A stretch of 64,000 nucleotides of DNA, taken from Tricholoma matsutake (Eukaryota > Basidiomycota > Agaricomycetes > Agaricales > Tricholomataceae). The notes beneath the pieces are model-generated. The model did not search any database, had not been told where the DNA came from, and saw nothing but the letters and a program-made list of their open reading frames with translations. Within the stretch, counting starts at the first letter, position 1; the number at the start of each line of letters is the position of its first letter. Positions 32,391 through 43,594 of the stretch are shown here, piece by piece. The stretch lies in NCBI GenBank assembly GCA_026075535.2, contig AP026541.1, forward strand, positions 12,090,001 to 12,154,000, in the 5' to 3' direction. The position numbers and the translations under genes are program-made.

Positions 32391-34063
32391 ATGCCTAGAG
32401 GACACACTCGCACCATCATTGGAAGAATCTCCCAGATGACTGTCATTTGCTCCCAGACATTGCGGGGACCAAGGGATTGCCTTTTACCAGTTCAGCAAAG
32501 TCCTCAGTCAACTCCACAGCATAAGAAGGCAAAGAGAAGTGACCAGTGTCAGGATTGGCAACCACATCCAACACCAATATAACATCTCTGATGTCTGATG
32601 AACCAATTGAGCATCACCCTCTAAATTTCATTGCAGATCTTGATCCCCCCTCTTCAAAGGTGACTTATTATGGCTACCACATTTACTATGCTAATATTAC
32701 CCTCAGACACCTCAAGATTACATCGAAGAATGGCTGCCTAAAAAGGTCATGTATTTGGAAGCACTACTATCCAATGAAGTACCCAATTGCATGAAATGCA
32801 ATTTGTGTGGGGATGATGCCGCTACCTGGCAATACTGAGACTGTCTTTTCAATCCCATGTTCTGTACTGACTGCTGCCGTGATAACCATGCTTCAAACCC
32901 ATTTCACCACATTGACCACTAGACAGGTTCCTATTTTGAACCAGTTTGGTTGTTCCAAGTCAGGTTAGTTTTACATCTTGGTCACAATGGTGCATCCTGC
33001 CCAAGTTACTTTCACCCCTCGGCGCCGGATGTGGTTGGACAAGAGGCCGGCAATTATGCAAGATGATTTGGATGATGCTACAGCAGGTGATGGAACCAAC
33101 AACATCATCAAGGAGATAAAAAGGTTTACCAGTGTTTATGCCCTTGGTCCCACAACTTTCCCAATGCCGATGGATTGCCACAAATTGACAGTAATCAATG
33201 TTTCCGGTGTACATCATATGTGGGTCAAGTGGTGTAATTGCCCTAATTCCTGTCAAGAGCAGGAAAATCACTTGTTGCAATCAGGGCTTTTCCCGGTCAG
33301 CTACAAAAATATCAAGATCGCATTCACATTTCAAGTCCTCGATGATGTGCAATTGTCCAATCTGGAATGTAAATCTTCAGCCTATCAATACTACCAGAAG
33401 CTCCAGTGCATGACTTTACCCTTATTTCCTAATGCCATGGAGGTATGATTGATATACTACAGTTGTCGATATCTCTGACATTGGTACTTTAGGATCGATA
33501 CAGGGAGCTTCTCAGGGCAAGCTGGCTATGGCGAATGTTGAAACATTTGAAGTGGAGAGGCTGCTGGGGAGAATCACAGTCTGGCACCAGCAGCTCATCA
33601 GTGGCTGCAATGCATGGTGTGACTGACATCCCAACATTCTGTGCTGCATGTCCCCAGCCAGGTGTCAATCTGCCAGAAAATTGGACTGAGGATCCTGACC
33701 AGTAAGTCAAATCACATGAATTGGAATGTATTTAATGTAATCCTACCTCAGAATGGCATACACTCGGACTTTTGTCATGGATGAAAACTTCACCGCTGTT
33801 CATCGGAAGCATGAAAATGCTCACCATGATATTAAGCTCAGTCATGGTGATTTTTTCATGACCAAGCTGAATTGCTACAAATCACACCTCACCATTGCTA
33901 AGGAAATAAAAGAGGTAAGATATTTGAAAGACTTTCAGTGTATTTACTAACTCCAAATTAGAAACTGACCTGCAATGAGCATCATGCTGTAAATGACCGC
34001 TTCATCAAATACAAGGGTCTTGATGTAACCGGTGTCAGTGCAACCGCTTGTGGCCGCCATTAG
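32391..34063 (+). pseudogene. KDZ transposase, N-terminal half with CxC2-like cluster
   Basis: KDZ (Kyakuja-Dileera-Zisupton) transposases are large RNase H-fold enzymes common in Agaricomycetes. Evidence in order: an EEWLPKK segment, a cysteine-rich zinc region (CNLCGDD ... FCTDCCRDNHASNPFHHI, about 32,790-32,915), the CxC2-like block (MWVKWCNCPNSC ... LLQSGLFPVSYKN ... FTFQVLDD), then CPQPGVNLPENW (about 33,655) and the first catalytic-region segment FVMDENFTAVHRK (33,772). Short introns fit at about 33,447-33,492, 33,703-33,750 and 33,915-33,959 and restore frame. Stops interrupt the zinc region. Coding similarity ends at TACGRH (34,063). Confidence 0.8.
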
Positions 34064-34275
34064 TGCTTTGAGGTCCGGTCCAGTCCGGTTTTTTGCCCTC
34101 CTTGAGGGTGGACCGAGTACCGGACCAGTCATTACATTTTCAAAGTATGAAAAAAACCAGACCGGACTCTATAGGACCGGTCTACTACAGTTACATAGCA
34201 GTTCATCAACTGGTTTTGACCAGTTCGGAACCTGACCAGGTCCTGACCAGTCAACAACTGGTCAGGACTAACTAC
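34064..34275. mobile_element. Small fold-back insertion in the KDZ transposase
   Basis: Directly after the codons for CGRH, a 210 bp stretch rich in GGTCCGGT/ACCGGACC and TGGTCAGGAC/GTCCTGACCAG inverted motifs replaces transposase sequence. Its ends and target duplication are unclear. The transposase middle, including the second catalytic region, is missing here, so a deletion accompanied or followed the insertion. Confidence 0.45.
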
Positions 34276-34851
34276 TTCGTGTTTGTCATCTTTTCCATGT
34301 CAGTGGCCACATCTGGCAATGTTTCTCATGCTTTTCACTGAGTTTCATTCACAGCACCGGACAAGTGATCCTTGAATTTTTGTGGTCAGTGTTGAATGAA
34401 ATCTCACCTAGTACCCAAAATGCTACCATTTCTGGATGGATTGAAACCTTGGATGATCATATGGGGGATTCCAACTTCAAAAAAATGCAGGACATAGGTA
34501 AGTACATGTTTGTACATTGCACCAGATTGACTTGGAACCAGATGCAGTGGTTACCACCGCCCACCGATTCAGAGCCGCTGTGGCAGGTGAGGAGGAAAGT
34601 TGGGTGGACCTATTGCAGTACATGGCAAACTCAGACCCTGAGGAGATTGCAACCTGGAAAGAATTGGAAAAACACTCTCAGGCAACATGTCTAACTAATC
34701 CAGAAGCAATGGACATCTATGATATAAATCCTGGTCAGGTAGTGGTAACACAAAGTGACCTTCAAATGAACCTTCTAGAGGATGAAGATGAAACCGGTGA
34801 TGGAAAGGGTGAAACCACCTGGCTTGCTCTTGGCCTCAAACTTGAGGAAGC
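34276..34851 (+). pseudogene. KDZ transposase, central/C-terminal segment
   Basis: Resumes with ILEFLWSVLNEISPSTQNAT and LDDHMGDSNFKKM, characteristic of the end of the KDZ catalytic domain. A likely intron starts at GTAAGT (34,500). The acidic segment MDIYDINPG ... TTWLALGLKLEEA follows and runs straight into the Copia insertion at 34,852. Coding resumes after the insertion at 49,978 (EAQ...). GAAGC is duplicated at the junction. Confidence 0.8.
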
Positions 34852-35190
34852 TGTAGAGAATTGATTCCTAGAATAGATGAGAATACATTCAGTCTTTGTA
34901 TAAGCCACTGTATTCGATGTGTACTGTACCTAGAATAGATGAGAATACACTATAGGTACAGTAAGCAAACTATGTGGAAAGTATGAGAGTTGATGCTCAC
35001 CTCAGTCTTTGTATAAGCGACTGAGGTGGCCAAGCAACTATCTACTGCATATATATCCATCCTGTCAGATAAAGAAACAAAGGTATAAAGGGTATGAGAC
35101 ATTTGTTTAGGTGCATCAAAGGGGTGTGCTAAGAATAGCACATGCATCACATGCGTCGGTCATCGCCCAATCACGGTGTGATTCTCAACA
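34852..35190 (-). repeat. Cop1 3' LTR
   Basis: 339 bp; in element orientation begins TGTTGAGAATCACACC and ends ATTCTCTACA. Contains a duplicated 24 bp block CCTAGAATAGATGAGAATAC (first bases) near one end. Confidence 0.92.
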
Positions 35191-35235
35191 CTCCTACTCA
35201 CCGTGATTACTCCTCCTTGCATGGAATTGGTCACT

Positions 35236-36849
35236 TCAGGCCCAGGAAATTTTGAAGATGTGTGAATTGTTTGACGTCCAAGGCTTTTGTGAACATGTCA
35301 GCGACATTGTGTTTGGTGTTAACATAGGTAAGGCGTAAGTTGGCGGATTGTACGCGCTCATGAAGGAAATGGTATTTGATGTCAATATGCTTAATGCAGG
35401 AGTGTAGAAGAGGGTCTTTGGATAGGGTCTTGGTTGTGGTGTTGTCACAGGAAATTGTAGTGGGAGAAGTTTGGTGGTAGCCAATAGCATCGAATAACAT
35501 GTGCAGCCAAATGCACTCCTTGGCGGTTTCAAATGCTGCAATATATTTGGCTTCACAGGAAGATGAAGCAACGACCTTTTGTTTCCAGGCTGCCCAGGAA
35601 ATAGCCCTGGAACCAAGGGAGCAGACATAACCACCAACACTCTGACGGGTGTCAAGGCAATTAGCCCAATCAGAGTCACTGAATGCGTGAAGTGTAATGG
35701 GGAAGTTACCCCCGAGGTGTAATTTGAGGTCCTGAGTCCCCTTAAGGTAACGGACAAGTCAAAGGGCCGCCTTCCAGTGGTCAAAGGAATACAAGTCAAG
35801 GTACTGAGATAGTTGTTGGACTGCATGTGAGATATTGGGATGGGTGGAAATAGCCAGGTAGAGTAGACAACCAATGAGGGATTGATATGGTAATTTACTG
35901 AGCTGCAGTTGCTCATCAGGGGAATGTAATCCTGATTGGCCCGTCGAAGCTTAGATCCAGGCTCAAGGGGGGCAGACGTTGGGTGGGCATCTTTCTGGCC
36001 AAACTGTTCAACAATCTTATCGATGAGGGAGGTCTGTGAGAGTGCGACAGTATGAGTTGCCCTATCCCAAGTCACCACAATACCCATTATAAAGTGAGCG
36101 GTGCCCAAATCAGAAATGGTCCACACCTTGCACATTTGATCCTTGAAACGTTCATTCTCATTCTTAGAGTCCGCGATCGATAAGTAGTCGTCAACATGAA
36201 CAGTGGCGATCACAATGCCAGAGTCAGTTTTGTGGAAGGAGATGCAGGACTCGCAGGAAAGGTGGGTAAATCCCCATTTGGTCATTTGGGCATTGAGTGT
36301 CTGGTTCCAGATATGGCCACTTTGCTTCATCCCATACAAGCCGCATTGCAATTGCCATACCCAGTCTTCCTTTCCGGGTTCCTCAAATCCAGTGGGCTGT
36401 GGCATGTATTGTACCTCATCGTCGGGTAAGAGGCCATAGAGGAATGCCATCTTCATGTCAATCTGTTGGGCATCCCAGCCTAAGGAGGCTGCGATGTGGA
36501 GAAGAATTCTCCAGGATTCCATGCGTGCAGTAGGTGAGGTTGTTTTGGTATAGTCCTTACCCTGCTCAAAACCTTTAAAAACAAGGCATACCTTCCATCT
36601 GACTGCCTGTCCCATTTCATCCCGTTTGATGTGGAACACTGGTTTCCCTTTTCGGATACACTTTCCCAGTGGAACTTTAGACTGGGGAATGAGTTTATAC
36701 ATGTCCATGTCCTTTAGAGATTTCAATTCATCCTTATACCCCACCTCCCAGTGTGCTGCGTCCACCGAGTTCTTTGCTTTGTCCCAAGTTTTTGGCTCAT
36801 CCTCGAATTGAAGTGACTCCGGATCAAAATCAGTCATCTCCGAGATCAT
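35236..36849 (-). pseudogene. pol: Cop1 reverse transcriptase and RNase H
   Basis: Copia-type RT: RWKVCLVFKGFEQGKDY, QIDMKMAFLYG with the first catalytic Asp, QCGLYGMKQSGHIWN, and the catalytic VHVDDYLSIAD. RNase H follows (35,500-35,236) with DNTTTKTLSKDPL, KHIDIKYHFL and NVADMFTKAL. Between them (about 35,950-35,500) the frame is shifted and the RNase H start is out of frame, so Pol is broken. The order integrase before RT confirms Copia rather than Gypsy. Confidence 0.88.
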
Positions 36850-38314
36850 AGCCAGAAGCTCATGTGCCTGATTGCCAAGATCAAGGTTCTCAAATGCGAG
36901 TTGAAGATGATCAATGACATCATTGCCAGCGGCAGAGGTTTCTGAGTGATCATCTTGAGACCCAGTGTGTTTGGCAGCCCAACGTTCTCAGCGCATTTCT
37001 TTGACACGAGCTCCACTCTCTTTGGATTTGTGAACCGCTGCCTCAGTACATGTCTGCCAGTTGGGTTTCGTTCAGTTGGTATGGGTACCCGGGAGGAACG
37101 ACATAGGGGACTGGGCTCTGGTGGTGTGGTAATGTTTGAATCAGAGTGTGTGGGAGGTTCAACGTTGCCCTCATCTTTATCATCATATGAAAGGACAGGC
37201 ATTGGGTTGGCGATATCATTGGGGTTAGGATCAGTGTGGTCTGATTGTACATCTATAGTTGGTGGGATGTGTCCTTCATGACTCTCTATGAAGCGGACAT
37301 GATATGAGCTATGCACTTTATGGGTAGTATGGTTGTAACACTGGTAGGCTTTTGATTTGGGCTCATATCCAATAAGGACACATTCAATTGTCCGTTCGAA
37401 GATTTTGGGGTTATGTTTGTTAGGGATTAGGATGCACGTGCGGCAACCAATTTCACGCATGTATGAGTAGTCAGGTTCCCATTCATGCCAAAGTTCCCAA
37501 GGTGTAACCCCCTGTAGTGAGCACATAGTAGTTCTGGCATGTACGTGAACTGCTGTCAAGTAAAATTTGTCCCACAAATATGTTGGCAAACCAGCATAAA
37601 GCTGCATAGTATGTGCTTTTGCCATGAGTGTCTGATGCATTCGTTCTACCTGCCCAATATGAGCAGACATATGGGGTGCAGTGAAATGCTGGGTTGATCC
37701 CCGAGATTTGAGCCAGGCTCCCATTTCATGGGATTTCAATTCACCATTATCCATGATATAGGTCTCGACCTTCAGACCGGTTTTGGATTCCCATGCCAGC
37801 TCCCAGGCTTTGAGTTCGGGAAACGCATCATCTTTATTCTTAAGTGGAATAGACCAAGGGAATGAAGTACAATTGTCCACTATGTCCATAACATACTCGT
37901 TCCTGGTACGAGACTTGACAGCATGTGGGCCAGACAAATTGACCCACACCTTCTCTAATTTCCTTGTTGCTCTATGCCCCTCCCCCTCTTTGCGCTTCTT
38001 GGGGACCGGAGTTTGTGTCTGTTTGCCAAGGATACATGCATCACATTTGGGCAGTCTTGAAAACGAGGAGATTGGCACACCTGAGTGTACCCTTCTTGGC
38101 CATGTCCCATAAGGACTGGTAATTGGCATGACCGAGATGACGATGCCAGGTTTCAAGGTTTGGGGAACCATGGACAGTGAAAGCATGGTCAGTGGTGGCA
38201 GAGTGTAAGGTGAACACATAGAGTTTTTTGGTGGGAAGCTGGGAGCCTTGAGCAATGAGGGCACCAGTGGATTTGTCAGTTATCCAACAGGAAGAGGAAT
38301 CAAAATGAGCTATG
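36846..38314 (-). pseudogene. pol: Cop1 GAG-pre-integrase and integrase
   Basis: The GAG-pre-integrase motif TWHRHLGHANYQSLWDMAKKG opens the region (about 38,130). The zinc part (CDACILGKQ) and core follow. The second (IMDNGELKS) and third (GQVERMHQTL) catalytic acids are present, but the first position reads VWVNLSGP; Asn replaces the usual Asp, consistent with GAT to AAT at a CpG. A frame change lies near 38,060. The GKQ/ELWHEWEPDYSYMREIG region is typical of basidiomycete Copia. Upstream it is interrupted by A3 at 38,318. Confidence 0.88.
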
Positions 38315-38318
38315 GTGT

Positions 38319-38841
38319 TGATGATACTCAACCCAGGAAAACCACCAGAACTGCCGATGAGGCAATCAATGATGTTTGCAATGAGTCAGAGGAAGGTTGT
38401 GAGATGTTCTGAATGTTCGTGGTCAAACCTATGAGAAGATTACTAGTTAACACTAGTCGTAAAGGTAGTGCTATTGGAGACAAAGGTATTTGACATGGTC
38501 CAATGGGGTATCAATTGATATCGAGGGCGATCGAGTTTATCGTCGATGGCTGATATGTGAATTCTGGGGACCTTTTGATAGGTCGATAGTATATGAAGGG
38601 TGCGGTAAATGGCTATGAAGTGTTGGAAGGGTTACTAGAGCTAATGATGAGGGGATTGAGGGAGGATCAAGGAACACGACAATCACAGAGGTTTCTCATT
38701 GATTGAGAAAACCCGGAGAGACTTAGATTGTTTTAGAAGACTGGGTCGCGCTGCGTCTGGGATGTCGTAGGAGTTAGCCAATGTGATTAGAATGATGCTA
38801 AAGTGGTGAATCGGTCCTTGAGCTGAGGAGATGACCTATCA
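38319..38841 (-). repeat. A3 3' LTR with large internal deletion
   Basis: Ends match 46,833-48,047 (TGATGATACTCAACCC ... ATGACCTATCA in plus direction), but about 650 bp after TGTTTTAGAA is missing, plus about 40 bp near 38,535. Total 523 bp against 1,215 bp. Confidence 0.88.
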
Positions 38842-38860
38842 TCCTCCCCCTTACTGAAAT
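38842..38860 (-). promoter_or_regulatory. A3 3' polypurine tract
   Basis: Minus strand ATTTCAGTAAGGGGGAGGA directly before the TG of the 3' LTR; the expected plus-strand primer. Duplicated inside pol at 42,123-42,141. Confidence 0.75.
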
Positions 38861-38989
38861 TCTGACCGTCCCAGTCAGTTGAGCTGAAATAACTGGGTCA
38901 TGTGACATTGTTGATTGTTGATTTATGATGCGTTGTGGTTTGAACTTTTCTCTTTCCATTCAATCTCTTCCATCCACCTCCTCGAGAAC

Positions 38990-40362
38990 ATGTCCATCCT
39001 CGCTGAACTCGCTCTTCCCATCCTCGAACACGCAAAATCGATGCCCGAGGCTGGCAAAGCCGATGAACTGGACTTCGAAGTATGGGGTCGAGGTTTTTGT
39101 GAGAAAATGGTATGTCTTGTCGTTTTCTTTGTTTATCTGCTTTCTAATCTCATTTGATAGGCTGAATACAACGACCTGATTGGGTCATTTGACGAGGCAC
39201 ACGACAAATGTGTGCAGGCGACGTTGGACGAGGCCATCGGGCTGTTCACGCCATTTGCTCATGAGGGCTGGCTGTCTTGGGGGGGCAAGTATCTGTTTGA
39301 GGAGTATTCAAGGACAATCGAGGAAGAGAGGAAGAGAGAGGAGGAGAGGGAGGCTTGGCAGGTGGCTGTCGAGGCAAAGGTGAAGAGGATCGAGGAACAA
39401 CGAGATGTGCTGGTCGAGGCACGTCGAGCTTTCTTGGCCGAAGTCCAGGCCAAAACCGTCTCAAAGGATGAATTCCACAATTGTACGGCTGCGCTCGAGC
39501 TTCTGTGCCTCTCGATCAATTGGGACAAAGCTGTGGATGAAGAACCTCTGGTCGTCGAACAAATCATCGAGAAGAGGAAGGCTGATGAGATGGACGAGGA
39601 GGATGAGGAGGGCAAAGACGAACTCAATGAGGAACCCGTGGTCGCAAAGCGGGTGCAGCTAGAGGAGGGCAATCTGATCCTCTTCCATGGGCCGGTAAGT
39701 TGTCATTCTTTCGTCGATATCGTTAAGACTAATTATGCTTTTGATATTGCTCTAGTGTGATCGTTGCGCCAGACTGAAGATGACTCAGGAGTGTATCATC
39801 CAGGAGGGTGCCCCAAAGTGCAAGCAATGCACTCAAGGGCTACAGGGGTGCTACTGGGAGGGAGTGTCGAGGCAAGGATTCCGACGAGGCGAGTCGAGGA
39901 AAACTGCAAGCTCCAAGCGAGCTACAAAGGGTACTGCGGAGTCAACAGAGGTGTCGACTCCAAGACATAGTAAGTGAAATTGTTCATTAATAATTATGAT
40001 CGCTAAATATGTATTATTGCTTAGCGATACACATCCAGGCTATCCAGCCCATCCAAAACGCGGAGGCCGGGCCCTTGAAAGTCGATGAGCACCCAAAACA
40101 AATGGTGAAGGCGAAGCCGAAGATGGCTGAGAAGGAGAAGGGGAAGGGGAAGGGGAAAGGCAAAGTGCGCGAAGTCAAACCCGAGGTCATGGGTATGGTT
40201 GAGGGGGCATCGATGGCAGTGGAGGATGAGATGACACAGTTGGATGCATCACGACTCCGTCGTCAATATCTCGCAGAAGTGCTGGTGCAGAAGAAACTGG
40301 AGGTGGAAGTTTTAATGGAGGAAATAGAGGTGTTGGAGAGGAAATGGGAGGAGTCCCAATAG
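38990..40362 (+). CDS. Intact antisense gene: coiled-coil protein with Zn2Cys6-like cluster
   Basis: Four exons, 38,990-39,109, 39,161-39,694, 39,756-39,969 and 40,025-40,362, joined over introns of 51, 61 and 55 nt with GT-AG ends, give 401 residues and a TAG stop. Residues 1-40 are helical; about 65-140 is a charged coiled coil (EEERKREEEREAW); about 160-200 is very acidic; 219-252 is the cluster C-x2-C-x8-C-x8-C-x2-C-x6-C followed by YW; about 310-325 is Lys/Gly rich (EKEKGKGKGKGK); the end is another helix. The cluster resembles the fungal Zn2Cys6 DNA-binding fold but with x8 instead of x6. The gene runs opposite to pol, starts about 150 bp from the LTR, and stops about 320 bp short of the pol end. 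Role unknown; a nuclear DNA-binding or integration/expression factor is inference. ATG chosen because exon 1 is in frame and conserved. Confidence 0.75.
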
Positions 40363-40684
40363 AATTTCATTTTATTGTTTTAATTTTATTGTTTTTCTTG
40401 TGTCTGAGCAAGATAAATTTGAAATGAGAAATATCACGTGCGATCGAAGCCAGGAAATGTAAGATATATGCGAAAAAAACATAGGAGAGAAAAGAAAAAG
40501 AAAGAAAGATGGACAATTGATCAAAACGAGACATAGGGGAAAGGCTCAGAACTCCTCCATAGCCGAAAAACCCCATCGAGCTTGTGCGAACACATTTCGA
40601 ACGATATCATGACTTGTAATAGTACACTGTTATAAGATCGAGAGTTTGTAATATCGCAAGTAAGAAAAAGAAAAGGAAAATGCT

Positions 40685-42122
40685 CTATTCGTCTTCGTCG
40701 AGGTCTGGAATGCCCTCGTCGATGTCTGGAATGCCCTCATTGATGTCTCCGTCGACGTCCGATGTTGTTCAAAGTTGTTCGAGCTGACAATCATCGATAT
40801 TGAAGAAGTTCAGGGGAAGGGGAATCAATTTTCATGCTAGATAGGGTAGAATTCAGAAAGCTGCTACTGGTCGATGAAGAACTGATCTGTCGTGCTCGCA
40901 AAGAATATAAGCGCCACCGTAGTTTCTTGCGATGACTATGAGTGGGCCGAGATATTGAGCTCGCATTTTTCGATTAAGAGCCTTTTCGATCTGTGTGTTT
41001 TGCATGAGTATGAGGTCACCTTTTTCAAAATTGTAGTCTCGAATCGTTCGCTTGTGAACTTCTTCGAAGCATTTCACAGCTTCTCATCGAGCGGTGTAGA
41101 CTCTATAGTAGAGTACCTCGAGATCGGTCGAGCATTTCTGGAGTGTGATAGCACATCAGGCAATGAGATCGGTGGAGGAGAGTATTGAATCGGGTGGTGG
41201 TTGTAGATATGTCAGTTCTGAAATGTCAAGAGGGATGAGTGGATGAGAACCTGTGATCGCAAAATAGGGCGAACAGCCCATTCGTTTTCAAACTGTTACC
41301 CGTTCTGCCCAAAAGACTGAGTAGGTCCCAACCGACCATCGAGTTTGATCACCATCAATGGCCTTGTAGAGCGATTGTCGTACATCGAAGTGGGCTCATT
41401 TGACGAGGCCATTGGCATGAGAATTGTACCCACTTATCCAAATGTGATTGATGTGATATTGCTTTGACAAATACTCAAGAGCAGAAAGAAATGCTGCGCC
41501 ATTGTCAGTAACAATCTCATAAAGCGAGCCCCAATGACAAATGATTTCTTCAAAGATCCAATTGCCGATGGTCTTCGCTGTTTCATTGCAAAGCATCCTG
41601 AACTCCGGCCAGTACGATATTGAACATCGACCTTGTACTATATAGCGATATCCACCGGAAGGCGGCATGTGCATTGTGTCGATGTAGACTTTTCCGAATA
41701 GAGGAGCGGGTGTGGCGACGATTAGTGGAATAAGAAGATTTCAAGTTTGTCGCAACTGACAGTAGTGGCACATTCAGATGTACCATGCGATATCGGCTTT
41801 CAGGTTGGGCCACCAGAACCGTAGTGCAACATGAGACTTCATGGAGAAGATCATTTTGTGGCCGATATGGTCGTGCGACAACCGGATAATATCAATGCGA
41901 CGCTCTGGAATCGCGATGATCTTGTGTTCGCTGTGACGATCTTTTCACCATAGTTTGCTGGAATCTATGAAGAACTCGGTGCAATATCGCACAAAGGTAG
42001 TGTACTCTGTGTCTGATAGATGTGGGGGTTGCACCATATCATCTAACCATCGATGAACGAGCAGTAGTTGTTCGTCTTCTTTCTTTGATTTGTCCGATCT
42101 AAGTATGTCTTCATATGAAATG
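40685..42122 (-). pseudogene. pol: A3 integrase
   Basis: Zinc module (SHDHIGHKM ... CHYCQL) at 41,760-41,900; core from about 41,690. First catalytic Asp lies in VYIDTMHMPPSGG and the second in IVTDNGAAF. The third position reads GLVK followed by TGA (41,396-41,398), where Glu-Arg is expected (GAA CGA to AAA TGA, both CpG changes). The tail has the non-chromodomain C-terminus QYLGPLIVIARNYGGAYIL and ends about 40,685 with a repeated EGIPDIDEGIPDLDE. Inactive. Confidence 0.8.
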
Positions 42123-42141
42123 TCCTCCCCCTTACTGAAAT
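42123..42141 (-). promoter_or_regulatory. A3 internal (central) polypurine tract
   Basis: 19 nt identical to the 3' polypurine tract at 38,842-38,860, inside the coding sequence for a DFSKGED segment at the RNase H/integrase border. Conserved in copy A2 (16,087-16,105). Confidence 0.65.
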
Positions 42142-42295
42142 CCAAAGCTTGGGCAAAAGTGGGATAAGTCGTGTGAGAGGGGAATGGTCGAATCGAGATT
42201 GGGTTGATTTGGTGAACGAAACCATGTAGTTTGTCGATCCAGTCACTGAATTCTTCTTCTACTTCGACATCATTGTCTTCGGTTTGTCAAGGATG

Positions 42296-43594
42296 TCACG
42301 AAAGGCCGTCCGGCCCATGGTGCGTACCTGCGACATGAACTAGCGTGAAGTGGAATGTTAGAATGGATACTATCCATCGGTTTATGCTAGCACTAGGCAC
42401 GATATCAGGATTTGAGAGCATGCCTTTAATATACCTCGCATCGACCTCGACGATAAGGTTTCGTACCCCTATCAAGTATAAACGAAGTGCCCCAAGGGCT
42501 CGATATAGACCATAAAGCTTGAGTTTTGGTTGCAAAAACCACGATTCACAGTCGTTGAGTGTGATCGAGCCGAATCGACTGTAGTATCGCTTTCGAGGGT
42601 TATCGCGGTCACATTGCATTAGGAAATAGCCGATGGCGATGCTCAATGTGTTGACTGCGAGGATTACTGGGGCATTTGAAGTATAGTCGATGGCTCGAAT
42701 CGCTGGCAAGTTTAGGAGCGCAAGCTTGAGATCTTCTTGCGCTGCTACCTGAGATGGGCCAAATTCAAAGGGCACATCTTTTCGAGTAAGATTGATTAGT
42801 GCAGCTGCTCGATGTGCGAAACTCTGGATGAAAATTTGACAAACTCCAATCATTCCTAAGAACACCTTAACTTCTGTGAGCATACGACATGGACCCCATT
42901 TCTGGATCTTATCGATATGTGTCGGGTCAGCCATTCGGCCTTGAATATTGCATCGATGACCTAAAATGATTATCTCGGGGACACAAGCAAATAATTTCGG
43001 TCCAGAGAATGTCCCACCACAATACTTCATGCGCTGGATGATGCGATTTAGGTTCTCGAAATGCTCCCACACGAATCGTCAAATGCCTGAGTTGTCGATG
43101 ATCGTCTTATAAGACCCACCAATCATTCGATATTCCGATTTTGGACCCTTCACCGGTGTGTCATCGATATAAGGGATCATGATGTGAGAGACCTCGGGTT
43201 GTAGGATGAAAGTTACATCGTCGTGTAGGATCGGAACCGAGTTCATCCAACCCATCGGTAGGGTGATGATTCGAAGTGTGCCGAATGGTGTCTGGAAAGT
43301 TGTTAGATCTTGAGAGGATTCAGATACGAGCCTTTCGTCGAATGCAACATATAAATCCAACATTCCACCACAAGCACGTCCTCCAAACTGTTTGGCTAAA
43401 TGCTCGGGGATTGGGATTACACCTGAGTGCTGAATCGTAACTTGGTTTAGCAGCTCGAGGTTGTGGACTATTCGGAGTGATTTTGCATCTTTCTTCGCAA
43501 TGCAAAACCATCGCAATTGGTATGACAAGTTTGACAACTCGTAGACTCCTGCTTTGATCTTCTTTTTCAGCATCTCGCAAATTTGTTCATACAA
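42296..43594 (-). pseudogene. pol: A3 reverse transcriptase and RNase H
   Basis: RT (43,594-43,079): CGGMLDLYVAFDERL, FQTPFGTLRIITLPMGW, catalytic PYIDDTPV. A TGA at 43,079-43,081 splits it (GI-stop-RF) at the same site as A1. RNase H (42,700-42,296): the first acid position reads ILAVNTLSIA (Asn for Asp) and the Glu position reads KLKLYGLYRAL (Lys for Glu), both explainable as CpG transitions; VDARYIKG and the terminal HHGPDGLS remain. Confidence 0.8.

Noticed and set aside
38990..40362. Antisense gene being only a shadow ORF of pol
   Set aside because: It does not overlap pol, which ends about 40,685; it has consistent splice sites, and its structure recurs in A2 and in G5.
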